Shown piece after piece: positions 55,014-64,000 of a DNA stretch of 64,000 bases. Both the position numbers and the translations under genes were made by a program. The notes below the pieces were generated by a model. That model worked only from the letters and a program-made list of their open reading frames with translations, did not search any database and was not told the DNA's origin. The stretch is from Phialocephala subalpina (taxonomy: Eukaryota > Ascomycota > Leotiomycetes > Helotiales > Mollisiaceae): the NCBI GenBank assembly GCA_900073065.1, contig FJOG01000002.1, positions 1,830,243 to 1,894,242 of the forward strand. Direction: 5' to 3'. Position 1 is the stretch's first letter, and each line of letters starts with the position of its first letter.

Positions 55014-57190
55014 CTTCCTTGCTGCTCAACTGCTTTGAAAGTTTGCGCAACCTTCGGTCGAAAGCTTCTCGACTGCAAACCTTTCACAACACCGACGTCA
55101 AGACGCCGAAAACTCCACAAAAGCCACTTCCTTCAACAGGCCTCCAAAGCCGACGATTTCTTTCCTTGCATACTTACGGGCATATTACGGTGCGGCCGCA
55201 TGGCTGGCGTAGGGGGGGACGTTTCATCTCTGGATCCTCGTGCACGTCCTCAACCTAATCAAAAAATGGGGGATCGCTCTTCGAATCTTAGCGCGGTCCT
55301 CGGTAGCGTTTCTCTCTTCACGATATCTGGGTCTGGTTTTCACGGCAGTGGGACGGGCTTTTGTTGTATCTCTCATGGTTCGGGGTTTGGTTCTGGTCTG
55401 ATTTCTCTCCTCTGAGGTCAGGGAAGACGGGATACCCAATGGAATAAAATGCGCTGCGAGGATACCTTCGAATTCGATGATTTTCATGCATCAGCTTAGG
55501 GAATTTACAGCCTGCATTTTATCCTACTACCGATCATGAGTGATGTGTCTCGAGTTCAGATTTTTCAAGTGCTAAAGGATGAACAAGAAGCAAGTCTTGA
55601 AATGGAAGTTCGTCATGGTGGTCGTGCCATGTGTTCGTTTCATGAACGGATCACTGCATGAACCTGTACGCCACGCTGTCAAACATGTCTCTTCCCGTCT
55701 GCCCTCTCGGACAAAACTCCGAGTCTGGGAATTTCCCGTGGAAACAGCAACAGAGAGGTGCAGCTTCTCTACCAAACAAATGGAATTGACAATTATGGGA
55801 GTCGAATGGTCGCCCAACCCCCCTCGTTCCTGAGAGTGGGGTTTGCATTGCTTCTTCGCCGTGGCTTGTGGAGAAGAAGCGGTCAGAACCCAGGTTAACC
55901 TTGATGATCGAAACAGTGAAAAGGTACATGTTGATACTTCTGCAAAGGAATAAGCCTTCGAACTTCTCGAACGTCACTTGCGGCTGCTTCCTGCCCACTA
56001 ACAACGCAATATAAAGTTTCTGAAGTTTAGGACGGCGGCTCCAGCCATCAACCAGGCCGTTGGAGATCAATCCACTCGCAGAAAGAAAAAAATCCAATCT
56101 CAATGTTCGACAGCTTCTCCAAGGCCTTGTTTATGAACCATTTTTCTGAGTGGTCAGCAAATGCAAACCACCAAACGGTTTTTCTGGTCGACCCTAGATT
56201 AAAAGCTTAATCTTATCGCCTTTAAGGTTGTGACAGCCTCACGACCACAAAATATACTTGCCCTTAAGCTTAAACAGCATCCGCAACTCCGATCTTCCTC
56301 CAGTCTTCGGACGTTCTCACATCGAGATATGTTCACTTATTCACAGTCTTCTTCGAAGCCCAAGTCACGTATTTGACATGGTCTATTCCGACATAACCGT
56401 GTTCGAGTGACAGAATACAGAATTTGTGCTTCAATACGAGGACCGCCCTCCGCATTCCATCGGCGCTTTAACAAGCACATCACACGGTGGTGTGCACCAT
56501 CTCTAATACGGCAAGTGATACGATAATTATAGGCGTAGATTCAGGAGAAACAGCCATTTAATTGGCTTGCTGGAAGTAAACGACCCTTTGGGCCAGTGGC
56601 AATCCGAAGCTAGACTCATTCAACCTTAGCAAGCATTGCTCGTTGAAGATGGTGGGCGCTTCAGATCCACTCTACCCCTGTCCCTGTCGCCCCATACGAG
56701 GTGAAAGTCTCTCCGCCATCTCCTCGCGAAGATTCTTGCTTTCCTTCTCTCATCATCCCACTCGACAATCCTACCCGACAACCGACTTCGACATCCCCAG
56801 GACCTTTGTCCATTTTCTCTCGCTCGACGAATACACTCGCTTTATTTCCTACGAGCTTCTAATAATTCAGCAACACCCGACTCGCATCAGTCTTCTCGGG
56901 AACGGAAGCCACAATCGTTGACATCGACCAATTAGGCCATCTATTCGCAACGCCCCTTCCAAGAATCGCGCCCGGGATCAAGTTCCTGTCCTGTCCAGTT
57001 CAGTTCATTGCGGACTGCGGAGAACGTTATCAAGAATCCTTCCACACGCATTCGCCCGTTGAAGGCTGCATCCCTTGCATCTTTTACTTACTTTGTTTTT
57101 AATCGCCTTCGAATCATCGCGTCGTCAATCGCTCGACCATTTCTGGGATCTGTTTCTGTATATCCTCGACGACGGGTACCCGCATACATA
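55014..57190. other. Intergenic before CRH-family gene
   Basis: 2.2 kb without a supported gene. It follows the short Myb gene and contains the CRH promoter; the last about 500 bp (CTCTCATCATCCCACTCGACAATCC and similar) is pyrimidine-rich like a 5' leader. The frame of the CRH gene remains open back to 57008, but the sequence there is not signal-peptide-like. Confidence 0.45.
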
Positions 57191-58639
57191 ATGGTTCGAT
57201 CATCGTCATTGTTGGCCGTGTTGGCGACCGCGTCGTTGGCCTCCGCTACTGCTCCATCTTGCGGCCTGACGAACAAATGTCCTTCTGATACGCCCTGCTG
57301 CTCTCGTGAGTGCTTCACTATAACTCGAAATGAGGAGGCTAGAGACTAATGTATCTCGTGTGTAGAATACGGACAATGTGGTGTTGGAGCGTATTGCTTG
57401 GGAGGTTGCGACCCTCGATCATCTTTCTCCCTCGATTCTTGCACTCCTGAACCCGTCTGCAAGAGCCAAACGTACACATTCGAGAATCTGGACAGAATAG
57501 CGCCAAACACAAAATACCTTGGAGATGCTTCACAAGCAGACTGGGTGTCTAGCGGACAGCCAGTATCTTACCAAAACAATGTTCTCTTGACCATGGCACC
57601 AGACTCGGTTGGGACTCTGTTGGCTAGCACCACATATATGTGGTATGGAAATGTGCAAGCTACTTTTAAGACCAGCAGAGGTCAAGGTGTTGTCACTGCT
57701 TTCATTCTGTTGTCAGACGTCAAGGACGAAATCGATTACGAGTTCGTGGGTGTTGATCTGGAAGATGCTCAATCCAACTACTACTTCCAGGGTATTCCAG
57801 ATTGTTAGTAGAAATCTCAAGCTCTTTGAAGAAAATACTGATTCATTGTAGATACACACTCGAAAAACATCTCTCTTTCGGATACCTTCAACAACTACCA
57901 CACCTACGAGATTGACTGGACGCCAGACACGATTACCTGGAAGGTGGATGGTCAGGTTGGTCGAACCCAGAAGAGGTCCGATACCTGGAATGCGACTTCG
58001 AACCAATGGATGTACCCCCAGACACCATCTCGTGTCCAGCTCTCCCTGTGGCCTGCCGGTCTTGCTTCCAACGGCGAAGGTACCGTTGATTGGGCTGGTG
58101 GATTGGTCGACTGGAATTCTCAAGATATCAAGAACAACGGATACTACTACGCCACATTCCAATCGGTAACCATTTCCTGCTACAACGCTACTTCAGCACC
58201 CGGCACCAACACCGGCGTGTCATACACATATAACGGCAACACCGGCACCAACGACACCGTTGTTGATGGCACCGATAAGACTGTCCTCAGCTCGTTCTTG
58301 GCCACAGGCACCAACATGACTCTTGGTGCTCAATCATCGTCAGGGACTTCTTCGGGCTCTACACCTTCGACAACAGCCGAGACCGTTCCAGGTCTTACTG
58401 GTGGTGATCCAGGTGTTGACTCCCACGCCTCCAGCTCCGCAGACTCTGGCTCAGGCTCAACTGCAACCCAATCAGCAGGATCCAGCGCTTCGAGCAGCTC
58501 ATCATCCGGTGGCTTCAGCCAAGGCGGCTCAAGCACGGGTAGCAAGAGCGGTGCAGACAAGTTGGGTGTTGGACAAGACAAACTGAAGGGCAGTGTGTTT
58601 GCTGGTATCGTTGCTCTCATGGCAATGATGGCTCTATAA
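57191..58639 (+). CDS. CRH-family chitin-glucan transglycosylase with CBM18 (GH16, GPI-anchored)
   Basis: Cell-wall enzyme that links chitin to beta-glucan (Crh1/Utr2 family). Exons 57191-57305, 57366-57803, 57852-58639; introns of 60 and 48 nt; 446 aa. A signal peptide (MVRSSSLLAVLATASLASA) is followed by a CBM18-like Cys-rich module (CPSDTPCCSQYGQCGVGAYC) and the GH16 domain, with catalytic Glu160, Asp162 and Glu164 in DEIDYEFVG. WTPDTITWKVDG is the typical second GH16 block. A Ser/Thr/Gly-rich stalk of about 100 residues and a hydrophobic C-terminus (VFAGIVALMAMMAL) mark a GPI anchor. Start at 57191 gives the proper signal peptide. Confidence 0.93.
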
Positions 58640-59695
58640 AAGAAAAACTTGGGCTAGTGGTTGAGTTTGATGCATTTTTGTATGGTTGGGCATTGCATTT
58701 TTCCTTTTGTTTATACCGATTATGGTTTACTCTTATATCTTAATGGCGTTGGCCGTCCACTCCTTTGGATAGAGTAGGATAGGACTTGGATGCGCGGAAA
58801 GATTCTTGTACATATACATTATGAGGGTGTTGGGGTGATGATTCAAGGGAATGGTGGAAATGAGACGAATGAAAACGAAGAAGTTTCTGGCAAACATATT
58901 TCTTCAGCATTGTGATTGCAAAACATGCCTTCGGTCGAGTGCCGTACACAATAATTCAGAATACTAGGAACGTTCGGAGCGTCCCATAGCATCCAAGTAT
59001 TGCCACAGTCCCTTGCTCGACAGATTTTTGCCACGGGAGATATTTGAGCTGTTTTCCTCTCGTCTCAGAGGAGAGGTGTCGTATTTATCCTTCTGACAAC
59101 ATATGATACTTGGAACATCTCCCTTTCAAAGTTGGAACAGGTACAATTCAAACTTAGATACATCGCTGATACGAAACCTAAACAGTCAATTTACATGAGA
59201 GAAGATCGGCCTGGTCTGATCTGTTCGAGTTTCATTTTCAAACTTGTTGGTTTTTTTTGGAATTTTTCTGGATGGAACATTGTTCACTTCAGCCTCAACT
59301 CGTAGGTTCATTGCTGGTTCGTATTGATTTTCGTTCTGGAGACGGGCTGACTGTTTGCTGGGCTGCTTGAATACTGGTCTTGGAGTCCTGAATATTTGTG
59401 AGGTTCTTTTTGTCGGAATATGGGTGTTCCTTTTGGGAATCTTTAGGTTTTCTCTGGTCTGAAGGTTGAAGTTGATACCGAGATCATCAGATGAATGGAT
59501 GTGGGACGAATACAGAAGTTAAGAATCGAGGTATTGCGCTTGCAAGCTTCATGGAAAAAAGGAACCAGAGATTCAGCCCGAGAAGTTATCGGTTCATATC
59601 TACGAAAGATCAACGCTCTCTAATTGCCAGAGCTTCCAGCAGAATCCATGCAGGCAGTAAACTTTACACGTCAACCACAATGATCAATCTCCTCT
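58640..59695. other. Intergenic, convergent 3' ends
   Basis: About 1 kb between the CRH and acyltransferase-like stops. A T-rich run near 59240-59270 is the only feature; no gene is supported. Confidence 0.5.
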
Positions 59696-60910
59696 TCACC
59701 AAGGCATCCTCAAAATAGGTCCCTCCTCACCACTCCCCGGCCTCCCCCAAACCACTTCAGCGGACGGCTTCTCACCCTCCCTAAACCTCATAACAATGTT
59801 GAACAATGTAGTACTTCTCGTCTCAATTGGTCTTACCGGATCCTCTTGGCAGCAGATAGCTTGCGGAGCATTAAATAGATCCGAGAAAACCTCTTTCCTC
59901 AACGTCTCCGCCGTCAACTTCTTCTCTCCAACCTTAATACCTTCAGCAATTTCATCCATAAGCAATCTAGCACGATCCAGACGAATAGGAGAGCCGGCTA
60001 GCCAAGGAGGTTCGTTGACCAATCTATTCTCGATGAAATGGTTCGTGTGGCAAATAATCCCTTTTTCGTTAGGATGAAGATGGATGTCACCTAAAGGTGA
60101 GAGTTCTAGACTAATTGGGTCAGCCAAGTCGGCGATTAGGATATGTTGCGCTGATGCTGTTCCGCCTAGAGACTCGAGTTTGGCGATTGCGGCTTTTGCT
60201 GAAGTCGCTTCAAGGCAAAGTCGCAAAGCGATATGAATAGGCAACTTGCTCGAATCACAAGGTTTTGCTCGAATAGCATTCAAACAAGTCCCAACAGACG
60301 CTGAGTTGACCCCAATTTTCCCCACTATACCAGCCTATCGAAGTCAATGTCCATCATCACATGAGTGCTTAGAAAGGGGAGCTGAACCTCAGTAACCATC
60401 CAAATCTTCGGCTTCCCTTCCTGCTCAATACTCATCATCGCAAGATTACTCTTCACTCTAGCAGTCCAATCCCAGTTTTGACTAAGGAATACGCCTTCGT
60501 TCTCGGTTTTCCATCCAACACTCGTACACCCATCCTCGAAAAGTCCCAACGCAATCTCGCTCCTAGCATTCAGCGCCACGATGTCCAAAACATCGAGACC
60601 GGCGCCTTGAGCGATGCCAGTGATCTCGTTATGGAGTTCTGGAGTGAGTTGAGCGATGGTAGAGCTGTATTCCTCGGCTATGCGGCGGACGGCTGGCCAG
60701 TCGAGTTTCGATGTTGACTTGAACATTGCGGTGTAGACTTGGATTTGGGAGTGGATTTTGGGGGCAAGACGACGGCCATGTTCGAATCCAATCTGAGGGT
60801 ATGGGTAGGTGTTTGTGATAGACAAGAGGAGGGTGGGATCGTACTTCTCTTGGTGAGCCTGAAAGTTCGACGATCTCTGGCGCAGTGAACTCTTGTGCTA
60901 TGGAACCCAT
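59696..60910 (-). CDS. Penicillin acyltransferase-like Ntn hydrolase (peptidase C45 family)
   Basis: Homologue of isopenicillin-N/acyl-CoA acyltransferase (AAT). Exons 60845-60910, 60388-60792, 59696-60334; introns of 52 and 53 nt; 369 aa, near AAT's 357. Splicing restores ELSGSPREIGFEHGRRLA, the usual C45 beginning. The self-processing site is intact: Gly110-Cys111-Thr112 in FEDGCTSVGW, downstream of LNARSEIALGL, so Cys111 would become the N-terminal nucleophile; SQNWDW follows as in AAT. No isopenicillin synthase or ACV synthetase is nearby, so the true substrate is probably another amide or acyl-amino acid. The C-terminus lacks a clear peroxisomal SKL-type signal (ends RMPW). Divergent lineage members of unknown function are common in fungi. 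Confidence 0.88.
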
Positions 60911-61424
60911 TTTGGTTGCTTGTTCTTCTGGATGAAAGTTGGGGCTAAAGCAGAGGTCGTTTTGTTGGTTAATTTGACGTAGGACAGTTGTACTTATTGT
61001 TTGAGCATCGTTGTTGGAGGTCAGGTCAAATGTAGGTAGGCAAACCCCACCCTTGCCTCGCACGTGAGAAGGAGCTACGTCTTTCCTGCCTAGTTCGTCG
61101 TCATTGCTTGTCTAGCCACATGAATTCACTACATTTGGACAGTGAAAGAAGCGAGGAAATCAGTGCGGCATTAAAGCTGAGTGAGGAAAAGTATGTTGGT
61201 CCAATCGATGGCATTTGCTTCATCGCCTCCCCCTTTTCTGCTCGCTTACCGAGTGTCTCCATCCGAAGTCGTGGCCAAGGCTCCAGCTCATCAGCCTCCC
61301 ACAAACCATAAATGAATAGCAAAGGCAATAAAATATACACACAATAGGCAGGAAATATCCAGTACCCAATTCTCATACAATTCATAGTATACATCAATCA
61401 AGCTATTGGCGAAACAAAAAGCTA
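60911..61424. other. Intergenic between acyltransferase-like gene and EME1
   Basis: About 510 bp; both flanking genes are on the minus strand, so it holds the acyltransferase promoter and EME1 3' sequence. Nothing else is recognised. Confidence 0.45.
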
Positions 61425-63534
61425 TCATACCGCCGTACTGGCAGGATCCGTCTCCATGAACACGTTGTACACACGCCGAGAGATGGCAGGCCCAACCTTT
61501 CGATTAGTAAATGATCCATCTCCGTTCGCGTCCTTCCTGCACTCTGCTACAGCCAATGGTCCCTCCTCTTTAAAACCTTTGACCAATTGCTGCACCGTTG
61601 GATATTGGGCTGCAATGCCATGTGCTACCGCTTTAGTAACACGCAGCATTTCTTGCAGCATCTTGATGTAGGTGTCCTCGGGGTTGTCGCCGGTCTTGAC
61701 CTGACCCGATTCCATAGAAAACGTTGTGTCTAAAGTCTGGCTTTGGAGTCTGGGCAGATATGTTAGCAACTATGGCAGACATCGAGATTGGGTGAACTTA
61801 CTTTTCGGGAATCAACGAAATCTGCTCTGTGAAATTCAACACCCACTCAGCAGTTTCGCTAATATGGTTGCAGTGGTGAATGAGAACGCCATGCACAACT
61901 TGCAAATTGAGCAAAGCATCCTCAATCAAATCCTCATCAATATACTCGGGCTCCTTCTTTCGCCGCTGGCTGGTAGTCGGCGGTTCCACTTCCTCAGGAA
62001 TATGGCTCCGAACAGCGTCCTTGTATTGCCTCTCCTTGGTAAGGCGATTCTTTTTTATCCAAGGCATATAACCTTCAATCAGGTAAATGACCTTGCATGA
62101 GTCGTATTTGGTTTGCAGCTTCAGAACATGAGTGTCGAGGTCTTGACCTTCATCGCCCAAGGCCAATTCGACGAAGTCCTTCGCAAACAGGACGCACATG
62201 ACATGCTTTTCAGGCTGAATCCTTTTTGGGACCGAATCCCACCTGTCCAGCTCCTCGTTGTACTCTCTATCCACCTTCCGCTTCCACTTTATGACAGGCA
62301 ACGTGCTTTCCAATTCAGTGTGCTCAGCCTCCTTGGCTTCAAAAAACGTTGTCAGTTGGTCCTTGAGCTTGGGAGCCAAGCAGGACGGCAGCTCAATGAT
62401 CATTTCCTTGATGGAAATCTTCTTGTCGGTACGCTTCATGTTAGCTTTGACGATTTCGGCATCCTTCTCCTTCTTCCGTGCCTTTTCTTCCTTCTCGATT
62501 CTCTTTCTCTCTTTTTCCGCATCCTTAGCATCTGCTTTCTCTTTCGCTTTCTCAGCTTTCTCCTTTGCCGCCTTCTCCTTGGCTTTCTCCTTGTTATATT
62601 TTTCTAGAGCCGACTTTGCCGACTGTGAAGTGGCTTTGGGTGCTTTAGAGGGAGCTTTGGTGGGTCGAACCAAAGCCGCGGGGTTAGATTCACGATCGGA
62701 AGAAAACTCGAAATCCGAGATCCCATTTGTCTTCTTGCTGCGGTTTGGAAGCGCAGTTCCTAGACTATCGTCGCTGTCTTCGTCTATAGAACAAGTGCTT
62801 TTCCCCTTGGTACTGGTTGCTTTCGCTTTACCCTTGAAGTCTCGAAGAGCGTTGAGTTCCGGCAGTTCATCGTCCTCCTCGCTGTCTTCCGCCTGGCGCT
62901 TCTTCTCCTTTCGCTTCTTTGCTGCCTCTGCAATATAATCTGGTGAACTCGTGAACACAATCTCATCTGCAGCGGCTTTCGTCTTGGCCACCCGCTTCGA
63001 CACAGCTGCAGTGGTAACCTTCGATCCTGCCGTTCTCGCAGACGACTCAATGTTCGACACAGATCTCTTATATCCACTCGCTTTCGGGAGGGTCGGCTTC
63101 GAAGGACTAGCTTGTGGGGAAGAGGAAACTCGTCGTCTTTTCGCAGGTGGTGGAGACGACGCGAACGGATCATCAAAGGAGCCATAAAACGTCTCATCGT
63201 TGATTGAATTCTCGAATTTTGGCTTATCGTCTTCAGAGCCATCTAAAATAATGACCTCTGTTATCTTCTTCTTCAGAGGATTCGCAGGTTTCTTGGTGAT
63301 GTTTGTGTTCGATGTGCGCTCCGACAAGAAACTCGTAGGTTTCGACATTGGTGCTTCTGAGACTGGGGGAGCCTCAACGCTATCTGAAGAGAGATTGTCC
63401 CAATTCCAAGTTGCGCTCACAGGACGCGGAGCTTCGTATGTAAGAGCGTTCGCAGGCAAATTCGTTGGTGCCTTTGCAGCTACCGGGGGAGGAGCTGCTG
63501 GGCTCGAGGACGCCAAATCGATGTACACTGGCAT
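61425..63534 (-). CDS. EME1: Crossover junction endonuclease subunit Eme1
   Basis: Non-catalytic partner of Mus81 in the nuclease that cuts D-loops, replication forks and Holliday-like junctions. Exons 61802-63534 and 61425-61749, intron 52 nt, 685 aa. The N-terminal 330 residues are polar and disordered with Ser/Pro, KRRR and acidic patches. A highly charged coiled-coil-like block of Lys/Glu/Ala repeats (about 330-390) is followed by the ERCC4-type nuclease fold (KHVMCVLFAKDFVELAL.., VIYLIEGYMPWIKKN), without the catalytic ERKxxxD as expected for Eme1. The second exon supplies the C-terminal helix-hairpin-helix region. Start MPVYIDLASSS resembles family N-termini; an upstream in-frame Met at 63585 is possible. 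Confidence 0.87.
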
Positions 63535-64000
63535 GGTAGCGATTTCCTGACTCTCGGAGGGTATAGAAACAGAACCAATTATCAAAATTCACGCAGGCGT
63601 ATCCCGACGATAGCATTGTTCGCTGCAATTGAGATGGGCAAGAAGAAATGACGCGTCGAATCGTGCGCCGTGTTGAATCGCGTTGGCCGAGTAGCGCTAA
63701 CACGTGATGCTACCAAAAGTCGGTCCTTACGGAGGTACTTTGGGTGCTTTTCTTCAGGGAGTTGTCTGGGAAGAGCACAGATTGAATCACTAGGCAAAAG
63801 TCCGATTTTGTAACTACAGTTCGAGTTTCATTTAAGCCGTGGCGCCAAGCCATCGTCGAGCTCCTAGGAGCAGAATCAAAAAGGTATCTATAAACTTATT
63901 CAATAACGCCTATGCCAATGCTGGGTAGCTCCCATTTTGCGCCGTCATATGCTGCAATTCCATAACCATATCAATGCCCAAACCAAAGCTAAGCCCTAGA
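63535..64000. other. Intergenic, EME1 upstream to window edge
   Basis: About 470 bp with the EME1 promoter. No other gene starts in the window here. Confidence 0.45.

Noticed and set aside
57008..57190. N-terminal extension of the CRH protein from an upstream ATG
   Set aside because: The extra residues are Arg-rich and would bury the clean signal peptide that starts at 57191.
32440..64000. A secondary-metabolite cluster suggested by MFS, AKR, hydrolase and C45 genes
   Set aside because: These genes are scattered among housekeeping genes over tens of kb and no PKS, NRPS, terpene synthase or P450 is present.
1..64000. CRISPR arrays, prokaryotic operons, integrated transposons
   Set aside because: The DNA is eukaryotic with spliceosomal introns; no regularly spaced identical repeats, terminal repeats, transposase or reverse transcriptase frames were seen.

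Overview
The window is nuclear DNA of a filamentous ascomycete (Pezizomycotina; a Leotiomycetes-like origin is an impression from the proteins, not shown by any search). The evidence is about 24 intron-containing genes, introns mostly 44-70 nt with GTAAGT/GTATGT-type donors and CTAAC/CTGAC branch points, a mixed-strand layout with many head-to-head pairs, and a gene set typical of moulds: CRH/GH16, GH76 Dcw1/Dfg5, hevein-type CBM18, C45 acyltransferase-like. Exon coordinates were joined by hand; each complete model keeps its frame through every junction.

Layout. 0-8.7 kb: DBF4 (replication kinase regulator), ICP55 (mitochondrial aminopeptidase), a degenerate intron-containing tRNA-Gln, an RTC5-like TLDc gene with an apparent 1-nt frameshift, and ATG12. 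8.8-20.3 kb: ketopantoate hydroxymethyltransferase, the E2 enzyme UBC8 (split by 8-, 3- and 1-nt exons), an MFSD5-type transporter, PAN2 and a TCO89-like TORC1 subunit. 21-31.4 kb: PEP carboxykinase, an alpha/beta hydrolase, a GNAT acetyltransferase and the importin KAP123. 32.4-37.8 kb: an unrecognised nuclear protein with three UIM-like repeats and a PIP-like motif, an aldo-keto reductase and DOM34. 38-46.4 kb: accessory and cell-wall zone with a small secreted CBM18 protein, a GPI-type GH76, a perfect 250-bp tandem duplication leading into a broken MFS transporter, and HTD2. 47-55 kb: two divergent Myb/SANT genes around about 6 kb without recognisable genes, containing a 331-base N gap. 57-63.6 kb: a CRH-family GH16 transglycosylase, a penicillin-acyltransferase-like Ntn hydrolase and EME1.

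Most genes are housekeeping and do not form one pathway or a secondary-metabolite cluster. Loose groupings: replication/repair (DBF4, EME1, perhaps the UIM/PIP protein), TORC1/autophagy/glucose response (TCO89, ATG12, PCK1, UBC8), mRNA surveillance (PAN2, DOM34), and wall remodelling (CRH, GH76, CBM18). The most unusual signals are the microexon chain in UBC8, the three-UIM nuclear protein, the decayed MFS locus with its young duplication, and the large empty interval between two Myb-like genes.
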